Origin: Bacillus sp. FJAT-47783
GTDB taxonomy: Bacteria > Bacillota > Bacilli > Bacillales > Aeribacillaceae
NCBI RefSeq assembly: GCF_022808615.1
Contig: NZ_JAKZKS010000004.1
Coordinates: 1 to 64,000, forward strand
DNA length: 64,000 bases
Direction: 5' to 3'
Shown: positions 26,632-36,499 of the stretch, in pieces
Position numbering within the stretch: the first letter of the stretch is position 1
How the letters are laid out: every line of letters starts with the position of its first letter
Notes under the pieces: generated by a model
Database searches by the model: none
Seen by the model: the letters and a program-made list of their open reading frames with translations, nothing else
Told to the model about the DNA's origin: nothing
Made by a program: the position numbers and the translations under genes

Positions 26632-27831
26632 CTAATGATGATTGATTTTTGGTTCTAACTGTCCTATAACCTCATTTTCTATTAAAGCCCGGATTTCAAC
26701 CTCATTTAGTCCTGCTTTCAGAAGGATCTCCTCCGTGTCAGCTCCCCTTTTTCCTCCGACAAATTTATATTCAGGTTCAAATGCTGTAGATTTGATCGGA
26801 CTTGCAATTTGTTTTTGAGTTGTTCCATTTCCTTTTGGTACATCGACAATCATTTTTCGCGCTATGAGTTGTTCGTGCTGACAAGCTTCAGAGAAGGAAA
26901 GGACCGGCTCGACACACGCGTCTACATCCGCAAAAATGTCGATCCACTCATGAAATGTTTTTTCAAGAAATTTTTTCTGTACAGCCTCTTTAAATAAACG
27001 GACATCCGCTTCTTTCATACTTGCAGCCTTGTCTATTATATGCGTGAGCCCTAGCGTTTTACAAAGCTGTTTTTGAAAATGTGGTTCAAGGCTTCCTACA
27101 GAAAAATAACGACCATCTTTCGTTTCATAGTAGTCATAAAATGTCGCACCATTTAGTGCTGTTTCTTCAGGTTTCGGCTCTATCCCACAGGCTAGGTATG
27201 CCGGACCGAACATGGCATTTAATGCAAATGAACTATCTGTCATGCTAATATCAACATATTGTCCTTCACCAGTATTTTGGCGATGAATGACTGCCGCTAA
27301 AATCGCAATAACCGCATGCAAGGAACCTCCGGCCATATCCGCTATTTGAATGCCCATTGGAACAGGGCGTTCATTCTTTCGAGCAGAATATCCTGCAACT
27401 CCGGCAATCGATAAATAATTGTTATCATGTCCTGGCCGATTACGATACGGACCTGTTTGGCCATAACCTGACAGTGAACAATAAATGACCTTAGGGTTCA
27501 CTTCTTTTAAAACTTCATAATCTAAACCGAGCCGTTCCATAACACCTGGGCGGAATTGTTCCAAAATGATATCATATTCTTGAACAAGACGTTTAATAAG
27601 GTCTACAGCTTCTTGTTTTTTCAAATCCAAACTAATCGACTTTTTTGAACGGTTAAGATGTTGATGAACAGCTGAATCTTCCCCATCAATGGGCGGAAGC
27701 TCCCTTATATAATCACGTAAGTTCGGTGATTCTACTCTTAAGATTTCAGCCCCCATGTCAGCGAGCATCATCGTTGCGTAAGGACCCGGTAGCAATTTTG
27801 AAAAATCTAATATTTTCATAGATTGTAACAT
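26632..27831 (-). CDS. CaiB/BaiF family CoA transferase or 2-methylacyl-CoA racemase
   Basis: A 399-residue class III CoA-transferase-fold protein. The N-terminal KILDFSKLLPGPYATMMLADMGAEILRVE and the conserved Asp in IQIADMAGGSLHA are present. In the subgroup closest to alpha-methylacyl-CoA racemase, this Asp and His (PGHDNNYLSIAG) are catalytic; CoA transferases use the Asp as the acyl acceptor. Third gene after an acyl-CoA ligase and an SDR dehydrogenase, so epimerising a branched acyl-CoA or swapping CoA between acids are the likely roles. AAAAGGTG precedes the ATG. Confidence 0.85.
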   Translation of the reverse strand: MLQSMKILDFSKLLPGPYATMMLADMGAEILRVESPNLRDYIRELPPIDGEDSAVHQHLNRSKKSISLDLKKQEAVDLIKRLVQEYDIILEQFRPGVMERLGLDYEVLKEVNPKVIYCSLSGYGQTGPYRNRPGHDNNYLSIAGVAGYSARKNERPVPMGIQIADMAGGSLHAVIAILAAVIHRQNTGEGQYVDISMTDSSFALNAMFGPAYLACGIEPKPEETALNGATFYDYYETKDGRYFSVGSLEPHFQKQLCKTLGLTHIIDKAASMKEADVRLFKEAVQKKFLEKTFHEWIDIFADVDACVEPVLSFSEACQHEQLIARKMIVDVPKGNGTTQKQIASPIKSTAFEPEYKFVGGKRGADTEEILLKAGLNEVEIRALIENEVIGQLEPKINHH

Positions 27832-27904
27832 ATTATCATCACCTTTTCATTTCATATTTATTTGAAGGGAATTAAGAGAACCTATCTTCCCTATCCACAC
27901 ACAT

Positions 27905-28675
27905 TTATTTCGGCTGCATACGAATCGCTCCATCTAATCGAATCGTTTCTCCATTTAACATTGGATTTGTAACAATACTTTCCACTAACTGTGCATACTC
28001 ACTTGGCACTCCTAATCGTGATGGGAATGGGACCATTTCACCTAAGGCAACGCGGGCTTCCTTGGAGAGTGTTTGAAATAATGGCGTTTCAAATAAACCT
28101 GGCGCAATCGTCATAACACGAATGCCATCTCTAGCAAATTCTCTCGCAATCGGCATTGTCATTGAAACAATTCCACCTTTTGAAGCGCTGTAAGCAGCTT
28201 GACCAATTTGACCTTCGAATGCTGCAACCGATGCAGTTGAGATGATAACGCCGCGTTCACCATGTTCATTTGGTTCGTTTTTAAGCATTTTCTCTGCCGC
28301 AAGTCTAATGACATTAAACGTTCCAACAAGGTTAACTTGAATGACTTTATTAAAATCTTCTAAGTTTTGTGGCTTTCCCTTTTTTAACACTTTTTGAGCT
28401 GTTCCGATTCCTGCACAGTTCACAACAGCGTGAATAGCAAAAAATTTATCAACCGCTTGATTTAAAGCATCTTGCACATCTTGTTCTGAAGCAACATTAG
28501 TTTTGACAAAATGCACATGTTCTTGTCCCAATTTTCCGACCAGCTCAGCACCTTTTTCTTCATTTAAGTCAAGGATGACCGCTTTCCCGCCATTTTTAAC
28601 GACATGAATAACAGTCGCCTCACCTAAACCTGAACTACCTCCTGTTACAGCAAAAACACTATTTTTTAATTCCAT
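27905..28675 (-). CDS. SDR dehydrogenase of the HSD10 / 3-hydroxy-(2-methyl)acyl-CoA type
   Basis: A 256-residue short-chain dehydrogenase. TGGSSGLG binds NAD; the catalytic Ser/Tyr/Lys are in ISTASVAAF and AAYSASKGG. The start motif [13 protein letters not shown], Asp at the end of beta-2 ([10 protein letters not shown], indicating NAD+ rather than NADP+) and the C-terminal [14 protein letters not shown] are typical of 17-beta-HSD type 10, which oxidises 3-hydroxyacyl-CoA including 2-methyl-branched ones. AAGGAGG precedes the ATG at 28675; the frame stays open to 28777 without a site. It is the middle gene of the sigma-54 operon. Confidence 0.88.
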   Translation of the reverse strand: MELKNSVFAVTGGSSGLGEATVIHVVKNGGKAVILDLNEEKGAELVGKLGQEHVHFVKTNVASEQDVQDALNQAVDKFFAIHAVVNCAGIGTAQKVLKKGKPQNLEDFNKVIQVNLVGTFNVIRLAAEKMLKNEPNEHGERGVIISTASVAAFEGQIGQAAYSASKGGIVSMTMPIAREFARDGIRVMTIAPGLFETPLFQTLSKEARVALGEMVPFPSRLGVPSEYAQLVESIVTNPMLNGETIRLDGAIRMQPK

Positions 28676-28796
28676 TTTATTTCCTCCTTGTATTAACCAA
28701 TTAGCTTTAAAATGCGAAAAATATATCATTGAAAATTTCTCAGATCTCACTTTAGGAGGTCCTATCCAACCGCGCATTGTTTGTGTAACTTATTTT

Positions 28797-30323
28797 TTAG
28801 GCCTTTACTCGAAACTGTTCTCGTAACTTGTATTTTTGAATTTTCCCAGATGTATTTCTAGGTAGCTCATCAACAAAAATGACTTTACGCGGGATTTTAT
28901 ATCCTGCAAGCCGGCTTCTGCAAAAAGATTCGATCTCTTTTTCTGATATTGTTTTGCCTAATTTACTTACGATAACGGAAGTAACGACCTCTCCCCATTC
29001 CGGATCAGGTGTTCCTATTACGGCTACCTCTTGAATATCCGGATGTTCATACAAAACATTTTCTACCTCGATAGAATATACATTTTCGCCCCCAGAGATC
29101 ACCATATCTTTACTCCGATCTACAAGCGTGATGTAACCGTCTTCGTCTTTAACAGCTAAATCCCCTGTATAAAGCCATTCATTTCGAAAAGTCTTCTCCG
29201 TTTCTTTTGGTTTCTTGTAGTATTCTTTCATAATTGTTTCTCCGCGCAATATCATTTCACCGACTATTCCGGGTGGAACGTCCTTTCCATCTTCATCAAC
29301 GATTTTAACTTCCGTAAATAAGAGTGGATTTTTCCCGGATTTACCGAGCTTTATTTTATGATCCTCCGGTGTTAAATAAATTCCTGATGGCCCTCCTTCC
29401 GTTAAACCGCATAAATTGTAAAATTGATCAGTTTGAAACAGATCCATACTTTGCTTCACAAGTTCTGGTGCCATTGGTGCTGCCCCATAACCGCATCGTT
29501 TAACAGATGAAAAATCATACTTTTTCACATCCGATACTTGCAATAAATAGTTGTACATCGTCGGAACGCCAAAGAAAAGGGTGATTCGTTCCTTTTCGAT
29601 CGATTTCGCCACTTCTACTGGATTAAATTCCTGATGAATGACATGACTTGTTCCAAGGAAAAAACCTGGAATAAGAAAAATGCACAACTGAGCGATATGA
29701 AAGAGTGGAGCAACGTGCAGAAATTTGTCCTGCGGCTGAAGACCTAACATGCCGGTAACACCGATCACGATTTTTACAACTCGTTCATGGTCAAAAACTG
29801 CACCTTTCGGCTGACCTGTCGTACCGGATGTATACATAATATGAAGGTCATCACTTCCTTTTACTTCAACTCCCGGTTCATTTTCATTTAAAGATAATAC
29901 ATCATTGAATGGAAGGTGCTCTTGTACGATTGGATTTAAAACTGTGATGACTTGACGAATAGATGAGACTTTCTGCTTCGCTTCAAAAACCAATTGATCT
30001 AACTCTTCATCACAGACGACGATGACACTATCAGACTGATCTAAAATATAACAGACTTCTCGGGTAACAAGACGAAAGTTAACGGGAACGATTACAGCAC
30101 CAATTTTAGCTGCGGCAAAATAAGAAATTGCAAAGTAATCGGAATTTTTTAACATCAAAGCGATTTTTTCGCCCTTTTTTAATCCTAATTTAAGTAAACC
30201 GTTGGCGAATTGATTTACTTTTTTATTAAACTGTTCGTACGAATACTGTCTTTCATTAAATGTTAGTGCCATCTTTTCAGGATGTCTGCGTGCATTTAGT
30301 GCTAAATAGCTACCAATGTTCAT
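28797..30323 (-). CDS. Fatty-acid/acyl-CoA ligase (AMP-binding)
   Basis: A 508-residue ANL-superfamily enzyme activating a carboxylic acid to acyl-CoA via acyl-AMP. The P-loop is MYTSGTTGQPKGA, the A5-like region YNLCGLTEGGP, the A7 region WLYTGDLA, and the C-terminal lysine motif PRNTSGKIQKYKL; all are intact. The first gene after a sigma-54 promoter, followed by the SDR 121 bp later. GGGGAGG lies 9 nt before the ATG. The substrate may be a branched or medium-chain acid, given the racemase-like neighbour. Confidence 0.92.
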   Translation of the reverse strand: MNIGSYLALNARRHPEKMALTFNERQYSYEQFNKKVNQFANGLLKLGLKKGEKIALMLKNSDYFAISYFAAAKIGAVIVPVNFRLVTREVCYILDQSDSVIVVCDEELDQLVFEAKQKVSSIRQVITVLNPIVQEHLPFNDVLSLNENEPGVEVKGSDDLHIMYTSGTTGQPKGAVFDHERVVKIVIGVTGMLGLQPQDKFLHVAPLFHIAQLCIFLIPGFFLGTSHVIHQEFNPVEVAKSIEKERITLFFGVPTMYNYLLQVSDVKKYDFSSVKRCGYGAAPMAPELVKQSMDLFQTDQFYNLCGLTEGGPSGIYLTPEDHKIKLGKSGKNPLLFTEVKIVDEDGKDVPPGIVGEMILRGETIMKEYYKKPKETEKTFRNEWLYTGDLAVKDEDGYITLVDRSKDMVISGGENVYSIEVENVLYEHPDIQEVAVIGTPDPEWGEVVTSVIVSKLGKTISEKEIESFCRSRLAGYKIPRKVIFVDELPRNTSGKIQKYKLREQFRVKA

Positions 30324-30385
30324 ATTATCAACCTCCCCTTTTTCCGTGTACGATTCGATTAAACAATCGACTTCAATAAACGTTA

Positions 30386-30402
30386 TGCAATTTCAATGCC
30401 AA
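30386..30402 (-). promoter_or_regulatory. Sigma-54 (SigL) promoter of the acyl-CoA ligase operon
   Basis: Minus-strand TTGGCATTGAAATTGCA fits TTGGCAC-N5-TTGCA with one change and exact GG-N10-GC spacing. The predicted start of transcription is about 52 nt before the ligase ATG. The AAA+ activator gene ends 260 bp upstream. Confidence 0.85.
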
Positions 30403-30544
30403 GGCTCAACATGTTCGTTTTATTTTGAAATCACAATTCTTGTTTCACATAGTTGAATGATTTTCGTACACTTAAAACCCAGGTTGTTCAGAATATTTAC
30501 AACAATATAAATGACCGCCAAAAAAATTAATTGACGGTCTTTTT

Positions 30545-30656
30545 AATAAAGTGAAGCTTCATTCAGAAGGGGCTTACTCCCATAAAAGAAGACCTTTTCA
30601 TCACTATTGGTGAAGCTTTTCTTCATGTTTGGGTACCCTTTAAGAGTTGAATAAAG
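30545..30656. repeat. Dispersed element, copy 1 (degenerate)
   Basis: It begins ATAAAGTGAAGCTTCATTCAG and ends TTAAGAGTTGAATAAAG, matching with changes the ends of the elements at 44128 and 54087. It lies between the sigma-54 operon and its activator gene, directly after the activator stop. Confidence 0.5.
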
Positions 30657-30662
30657 CCTTTT

Positions 30663-32735
30663 TTATATGTTTGAAAGCTCATATTTTTTTAATTTATCGT
30701 ATAAAACCGAGCGACTGATTCCTAGTAGTTTTGCGGCTCGGCTTTTATTTCCATTCGTTTCCTTTAATGCGTGGAAAATAGCCTCTTGTTCTGCTTTTTC
30801 CATCATCGAAAATCTTTGATCATCCTTCTCATGATGATGGTCTTCATGATTGACTTTTTTTATCACATAATCAGGTAAATCTTCCAGTTGAATTTTCCCA
30901 TGGTCGGCAAATATCATCGCCCGCTCCAAAACATTTTTCAGTTCGCGGACATTTCCAGGCCAGTCATACTCCATCATGACACTTTGAGCGACAGGATCGA
31001 TTCCTGTTATACTTGTTCCGTTTATATTGTTTAGATCCTTGATGATTCCTTCACTTAATAGAAAGATATCTGATCGTCTTTTTCTTAAAGGTGGAATTTC
31101 AAATGAGATGACATTTAAGCGATAAAATAAATCTTCACGAAAATCACCAGTCTCGACCATTTCTTCAAGCGGTCGATTCGTTGCTGAAATAATTCTTACA
31201 TCGACGTGAACTCTCTCTGAACCTCCAACACGATAAAACTCTCTTTCCTGCAAAACTCTTAGCAGTTTTGCTTGCATTTGCATCGACATATCCCCTACTT
31301 CATCAAGGAATAATGTTCCCCCATGAGCAAGATCAAATTTACCCACTTTGCCTTTTTGTTTCGCCCCGGTGAATGCACCCTCCTCATAGCCAAAAAATTC
31401 AGATTCAAGTAAATGTTCCGGTATCGCTGCGCAATTTACTGTTATAAAGGGACCACTTTTTCGGGAACTCGTGCTATGTATGGCATGGGCAAAAAGCTCT
31501 TTCCCCGTTCCGCTTTCACCGCGAATTAATATCGTCGAACGACCCTTTGCGGCTTTAATACCGCTGCGAATCAATTTTTCCATTTGCTGATCTTTTGTAA
31601 TAATCTCATCAAACGTAAATCGCGATGACTCAGAGTTTTTACTTCGCGTTGGAATGTGCTGGCCTCGTTTATTTTCAAGTCTTCTAAAACGTTCACGAAC
31701 TTCATGAAGCTGCCTGAAAACAATTTTACCAATCGCTCCGATAATTCGATCCCCTTGATAAACAGGAATTCGATGGGCCATATAATGAATCCCCTTAATT
31801 TCCATAAAGTCACTAATGTCTGCCACACCTGTTTTTACAACTTTCGGTAATTCCAATTGAGGAAGAACGGTATCAATCGATGCGTCCGTTACCCTTTGTC
31901 CATCCAAATCAAAAAGTTCAATGACTGAAGGGCTCATAAAAATAATTTGTTTTTTATCATTGATCATCACGAGACCGTCAAACGAATTATGGATGACTGT
32001 TTGCAAAATACTTTTAAAGTTCTTCACAGTTTCTAGCTCTTGTGCCATATTTTCAAGTTCCGAAATATTTTGAAACAACGCGATAAAACCTTCCTGGCCG
32101 CTTGATCTTTTCGTTATTCGAACAATAAAATGATGATCGCCAATCTTGATTCGACGGTGAACTTCTTTCTCTAAAAGGTTGATTGTAAGATCTGGTAAGA
32201 TCCTTTGGATTTGTATATGGAGAAGGTCTTCCCTAGACTTGTCCATCATCTCGGTTAGTTTATCGTTTACGAACAAGATTTTCCCCTTAGAACTTGTAAT
32301 TAAAGCCCCAAGTTGAGAAGTATGAAGGATCGTTTCTAGCTGTTCTTTATACGATTGGCTCTTTTCTAAAAAAGTCATAACGAGATCTGTTTTTGTAATG
32401 AGTCCAATTGGCTTTCCTTTAGAATTTGTTACAATTCCCGTACCCACTTCACTTTCTTGTACTAATTTTTCTAACTCTTCAAAGCTTACGTCCTCTCGAA
32501 CCGTCTCAACATCTTTTCTAATAAAATGATCAATCGGAGTACTTAGTTCTTTCCCCATTAAGACCATTTGATAGAGAGCACTCCGAGTAAATACACCGAT
32601 TAATACGCCTGAGCAATCTGTAACGGGAACCGTGTTCCACTTAGATGTTTTCATGAACTCGATCGCTTCATGTAGTGTATCATTAGGTTGAAGACATTTT
32701 TCGACAGGAGTTATAATATCTTTTATTAAAGCCAT
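30663..32735 (-). CDS. Sigma-54-dependent activator with CBS, PAS, AAA+ and Fis domains
   Basis: 690 residues. Two CBS motifs (about 1-125, MALIKDIITPVEKCL...), two PAS domains (about 135-235 and 240-340), an AAA+ domain with Walker A GESGTGKE, the sigma-54 contact loop GAFTGA and Walker B GGTLFLDEVGDM, then a C-terminal Fis helix-turn-helix (NKSRAAKLLGISRSVLYDKL). CBS pairs bind adenosyl ligands, so it may sense AMP/ATP or acyl-AMP-related state. The ATG at 32735 is chosen because the first CBS starts there; the frame runs open to 32987. It probably drives the operon at 30323-26632. Confidence 0.92.
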   Translation of the reverse strand: MALIKDIITPVEKCLQPNDTLHEAIEFMKTSKWNTVPVTDCSGVLIGVFTRSALYQMVLMGKELSTPIDHFIRKDVETVREDVSFEELEKLVQESEVGTGIVTNSKGKPIGLITKTDLVMTFLEKSQSYKEQLETILHTSQLGALITSSKGKILFVNDKLTEMMDKSREDLLHIQIQRILPDLTINLLEKEVHRRIKIGDHHFIVRITKRSSGQEGFIALFQNISELENMAQELETVKNFKSILQTVIHNSFDGLVMINDKKQIIFMSPSVIELFDLDGQRVTDASIDTVLPQLELPKVVKTGVADISDFMEIKGIHYMAHRIPVYQGDRIIGAIGKIVFRQLHEVRERFRRLENKRGQHIPTRSKNSESSRFTFDEIITKDQQMEKLIRSGIKAAKGRSTILIRGESGTGKELFAHAIHSTSSRKSGPFITVNCAAIPEHLLESEFFGYEEGAFTGAKQKGKVGKFDLAHGGTLFLDEVGDMSMQMQAKLLRVLQEREFYRVGGSERVHVDVRIISATNRPLEEMVETGDFREDLFYRLNVISFEIPPLRKRRSDIFLLSEGIIKDLNNINGTSITGIDPVAQSVMMEYDWPGNVRELKNVLERAMIFADHGKIQLEDLPDYVIKKVNHEDHHHEKDDQRFSMMEKAEQEAIFHALKETNGNKSRAAKLLGISRSVLYDKLKKYELSNI

Positions 32736-32995
32736 GAAAAGCCACGCCCTTTTATTCAAAATAATTAATTTTATTATGTATCGAAATATTCCGACAGTCA
32801 AATGCTGTATTATCCCTTTGTTCGAATAGTCCATAGAATAATAGTCATTGTGACATTTAGAATCAGATAGCTTTATCTTAGTCTTATAAATTGAAGTGAA
32901 AACGAACCATCGACGAGGTCTTTTCAATGACTGTAAATGGTTCATACTCTCACTACTATCTATATCCGTTCCTACATCTACTGTCATTTCCCCGA

Positions 32996-34219
32996 TTACT
33001 CATTCCCTGTCAATTCCTGCACTTTCACATCACTTGGCAAGAAGGTTGAAATGATTCCGATTAACGGAAGGATACTTGAGACAATCATCACAAATTTAAT
33101 GCTGAAAAGATCCGCTAATATTCCGAACAGAACAGCTCCAATTGCCCCCATACCAAACGCTAGGCCAACAATCAAACCGGAAACCATGCCCACTTTATTC
33201 GGCATCAACTCTTGAGCATATACAACTGATACGCTGAAGCTTGTCATTAAGATAAAGCCAATTAAAAAGATAATAGGAATTACCCACGATAGCGGAACGT
33301 GAGGCAAGGCGATTGTTAGCGGAGCAGTACCGAGCATTGAAAACATCATAATATTTCTTCTCCCGTACCTATCTGCTAATGGGCCGCCGAAGAAGGTGCC
33401 TAGCACACCTGCTACCATAAAGATGAATAAATAAAGTTGTGCTTTTGAAATCGATAAGCCGTAGCCTTCTATCAAATAAAATTGATAAAAATTTGAAATT
33501 CCTGCCACATACCATGAACGGCCAAAAACGAAAAACACTAATAAAACAATCGCGATTTTTATGTTTCTGTGCAATGGTTTTAACGTCATTTTCCCTTTCG
33601 CTTTTTTCTTGTTCGAAATCGTCGCTACCATTTGCTGTTTGTACCATTTGGAGACAAAAAATAGCAGCATGATGCCTACTAAAGTTAAAGCGGTAAATGA
33701 TAATGCTCCTTTTTGACCTAACGGAACAAAGATGAATGCCGTAAAGATAGGTGCCATCGCCTGACCTGTATTTCCACCTACTTGATAAATGGATTGCGCC
33801 AACCCTCGCTTATTCCCTGCCGCCATGTACGCAACCCTTGAACCTTCTGGGTGGAAAACCGCTGAGCCTAAGCCGATAAAAAGAACCGATAATAAAATAA
33901 ATACAAAGTGACCAGATAAGGCAAAGCCAATTAAACCGAGCATGCTTAAAAACATCCCGAACGGCAACAAAAAGGGCGTCGATCGCTTATCTGCATAATA
34001 GCCAAATAGCGGTTGCATAACTGATGACGTCATATTCAGGACAAAAGCAATCCAGCCGATTTGCGCATAAGACAAGCTTAACGATTTTTCAATAATCGGA
34101 AACATTGCCGGCACAACTGCTTGGATCGAATCGTTAATAAAATGACCTGTACTAATAGCAAACAACACGCCATAAACTGTTGATAACTCCGTCTTTCGTT
34201 CTTTCAAAGCAACTGCCAT
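32996..34219 (-). CDS. fsr: MFS transporter, fosmidomycin-resistance (Fsr) type
   Basis: A 407-residue, 12-segment major facilitator. The N-terminal VLFAISTGHFINDSIQAVVPAMFPIIEKSL and FGGPLADRYGRRNIM fit the Fsr group, which exports fosmidomycin in E. coli; real substrates in bacilli are unknown. GTGAGAG sits before the ATG. It precedes the CBS-AAA+ activator on the same strand by about 260 bp, so cotranscription is possible but unproved. Confidence 0.85.
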   Translation of the reverse strand: MAVALKERKTELSTVYGVLFAISTGHFINDSIQAVVPAMFPIIEKSLSLSYAQIGWIAFVLNMTSSVMQPLFGYYADKRSTPFLLPFGMFLSMLGLIGFALSGHFVFILLSVLFIGLGSAVFHPEGSRVAYMAAGNKRGLAQSIYQVGGNTGQAMAPIFTAFIFVPLGQKGALSFTALTLVGIMLLFFVSKWYKQQMVATISNKKKAKGKMTLKPLHRNIKIAIVLLVFFVFGRSWYVAGISNFYQFYLIEGYGLSISKAQLYLFIFMVAGVLGTFFGGPLADRYGRRNIMMFSMLGTAPLTIALPHVPLSWVIPIIFLIGFILMTSFSVSVVYAQELMPNKVGMVSGLIVGLAFGMGAIGAVLFGILADLFSIKFVMIVSSILPLIGIISTFLPSDVKVQELTGNE

Positions 34220-34349
34220 CTTTTAACTCTCACTTTCTACCAAATTAGTATGTCTCTATTATACAAAAAGTTTGAAAAATCACTACTAATATGTTTCAGT
34301 ACCCGAAAAAGCATTTGATGACGTATGATGATTTTATTAGAAAAGAAGG

Positions 34350-34402
34350 CAAAAAGGCTGACCTTCCATCGAATCAAATGACGGAAGTCAGCCTTTATTT
34401 TT
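34350..34402 (-). terminator. Terminator of ctpA
   Basis: A stem of about 13 bp (AAGGCTGAC.TTCC with one bulge) is followed by TTTTT on the minus strand, about 90 bp after the ctpA stop. Confidence 0.85.
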
Positions 34403-34443
34403 GTATCGGAAATTATCTATTTCTCTAACCTGTAGACAACTTT

Positions 34444-34461
34444 GGTTGCGTCTAGCTCCGG
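34444..34461. repeat. 18-nt motif shared with 22057-22074
   Basis: GGTTGCGTCTAGCTCCGG, the exact reverse complement of 22057-22074, lies between ctpA and its terminator. The adjoining GGCGTT/AACGCC pair (34461-34476) forms a small hairpin. Confidence 0.6.
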
Positions 34462-34492
34462 GCGTTTGCGAACGCCGTGTGCTTTTGTTCTT

Positions 34493-35887
34493 TTAAGACG
34501 CCATCTCCTCTTTTAACACGTCGATTGCCTTTTTCATTTGTGTATCATTTTCGACAATTTTTTCTCGAACAAGGTTCATTAACGTTGTCGTTGTTTCCCC
34601 TGTAATGATTCCTGTTTTGTTGAGTCCATGATCTTGTTGGAACGATTGCACTTTGTTTGCTTCTTTTTCATCTAAAAATCCGTCCGCATTCACTTCATAC
34701 CCAACCGCAATGAGCATTTCCTCTGCTGTTTTAACATCTGTTGAGGAATCTCCTTGCTTAATGGACACTTTCGGATCTAAATATGAAATATTCGCATACT
34801 CTGGCAAAGAAACTTCATGCTGTGGTTGTAGCCCTTTTTCATGAATCCACTGACCAGACGGTGTGAGCCATTTTGCAATCGTATATTTTATGGATGTTCC
34901 ATCATTAAATTCCTGTGCATTTTGCACAGTTCCTTTCCCAAATGTAGTTTCCCCTACAACAGGAATGTTCGCCGACTCATGAAGTGCCGCTGCCATAATC
35001 TCTGCTGCACTTGCCGTCCCATTATCCGTAATGACAACGACCGGAACATCGACCATCGCACGGTTTTCAGCTTTATACGTTTCTACATTTCCATCATTGT
35101 CTTTAACTTGTAAAATTGTTTTTCCCTTATCGACAAACATATCAGTCATCGCAATAGCTTGATCCATTAAACCACCAGGGTTTTGTCTTAAGTCAAGCAC
35201 GATACCTTTAACCTTCTCTTTATCAAACTCCATTAATGCATCTGCAAGCTCTTGACCTGTATTTTCTGAAAATCTTGTAATTTGAATCGTTCCGATCTTC
35301 TCATCTGTCATTTCCGAATAAACGGTATGGAGCGGAATCGTGTCACGGATAATGGCCACATCCATCGTGCCTATCCCTTCACGTTCAATCGTTAATTTCA
35401 CTTCAGATCCTTTTTCACCACGTATTAACATGACGGCTTCGTTAGCAGACATTCCTTCAATACTTTCTCCATCCACTTTTAAAATTTTATCTTCAGGTTT
35501 TAAGCCTGCTTTCTCAGCTGGGGAACCCTTTATTGGGGAGACAATCATAATCTTTCCATTTTGTTCTGTTACTTCTGCCCCAATTCCTTCAAAACTGGAA
35601 GAGATCGCTTCTTGGAATCCTTTCGCCTCATCGATGTCCATATATGTTGTATAAGGGTCATCTAACGACTTAACCATTCCTTGAATGGCTCCCTCAACGA
35701 GCTTTTCTTTATCTACTTCTTCAACATATTGATTGTCTAAAAGCTTATATACTTCATGAAGCTTCTCAAAGCTTGCTTCTGTCCCAAGCGCTTTCGGTGT
35801 CAGTTGAAAAACAGCAGTTGAAAGTCCAATACTTAAGACGACGATTAGAATGATTCCAATGATAATATTTCTCTTTTTTATGTACAA
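34493..35887 (-). CDS. ctpA: C-terminal processing protease CtpA (S41, PDZ, peptidoglycan-binding)
   Basis: 464 residues. An N-terminal membrane anchor (IIIGIILIVVLSIGLSTAVF), a PDZ domain (about 95-170), an S41 serine protease domain with catalytic Ser in NGTASAAEIMAAAL and Lys in GKGTVQN, and a C-terminal PG_binding_1 domain (about 385-455). It is exported and acts outside the membrane on C termini of secreted or wall proteins. The start is TTG with AAGGTGG upstream. Position between the added island and yodH matches ctpA in B. subtilis. Confidence 0.93.
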   Translation of the reverse strand: MYIKKRNIIIGIILIVVLSIGLSTAVFQLTPKALGTEASFEKLHEVYKLLDNQYVEEVDKEKLVEGAIQGMVKSLDDPYTTYMDIDEAKGFQEAISSSFEGIGAEVTEQNGKIMIVSPIKGSPAEKAGLKPEDKILKVDGESIEGMSANEAVMLIRGEKGSEVKLTIEREGIGTMDVAIIRDTIPLHTVYSEMTDEKIGTIQITRFSENTGQELADALMEFDKEKVKGIVLDLRQNPGGLMDQAIAMTDMFVDKGKTILQVKDNDGNVETYKAENRAMVDVPVVVITDNGTASAAEIMAAALHESANIPVVGETTFGKGTVQNAQEFNDGTSIKYTIAKWLTPSGQWIHEKGLQPQHEVSLPEYANISYLDPKVSIKQGDSSTDVKTAEEMLIAVGYEVNADGFLDEKEANKVQSFQQDHGLNKTGIITGETTTTLMNLVREKIVENDTQMKKAIDVLKEEMAS

Positions 35888-36110
35888 AGTAACACCACCT
35901 TCTATTACATGTATACATTATGTCTGACATCACTACGAACGTCAAGAACAAAAGCGGAAGAGCCTTGATTACCGCCAATTTTCACCGATTCCTTTATAGT
36001 CCATATGGCTCAAATTGAAATAAAATGGATGGAATTATTGGAAAACACTTGTATTTTTTCTTAATATTTTGTAAATTTAATATTACAAGGATGTAAAGAA
36101 GGTGAACGAC

Positions 36111-36383
36111 ATGGTTATGAACGAATTTATGGATCAAAACGAATTAAAGCTTATTCATTTCTCTTTCCAGCTCACCTCTGAAATTAAGCAAAAAATACAA
36201 TCAAAAATCTTTTATTACCAAAACCAAATTGAAAAGTATGCGATGAAACGCATTCATTTATTTATCTCCACTTTACCATTAAAGCCTGCTTTAAAAACCG
36301 TTTATTATAATCAACTTCTTCAGCTCGTTACGAACAGATTGAAGCAACTTCTTCATCAACATAATGTCCTCAAATGTATGTAA
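36111..36383 (+). CDS. Hypothetical small helical protein
   Basis: 90 residues, basic and helical, with several aromatic and Gln residues (KIQSKIFYYQNQIEKYAMKR); no membrane segment. GAAGGTG lies 6-7 nt before the ATG; an in-frame GTG at 36102 overlaps that site. A terminator follows. I recognise no family. Confidence 0.65.
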   Translation: MVMNEFMDQNELKLIHFSFQLTSEIKQKIQSKIFYYQNQIEKYAMKRIHLFISTLPLKPALKTVYYNQLLQLVTNRLKQLLHQHNVLKCM

Positions 36384-36387
36384 CAAC

Positions 36388-36430
36388 GAAACGTGTTTTT
36401 CCAAAACTGGAGAAACACGCTTTTTATTTT
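36388..36430 (+). terminator. Terminator after the small gene at 36111
   Basis: CGTGTTT..TCC pairs with GGA.AAACACG and is followed by a long T run. Confidence 0.88.
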
Positions 36431-36499
36431 TTCAACCTAAACACTTATTTTAAATCGTGCATATGTTATAGAAATAATGAATAGGAAGGAACCATTTTT

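Noticed and set aside
30460-30545. GTTGT...ACAAC dyad (about 30483-30507) as activator binding site of the sigma-54 operon, and GACCGCC/GACGGTC hairpin as terminator
   Set aside because: Five-bp arms are too short to claim an operator. The hairpin has a mismatch and its T run is on the strand without an upstream gene.
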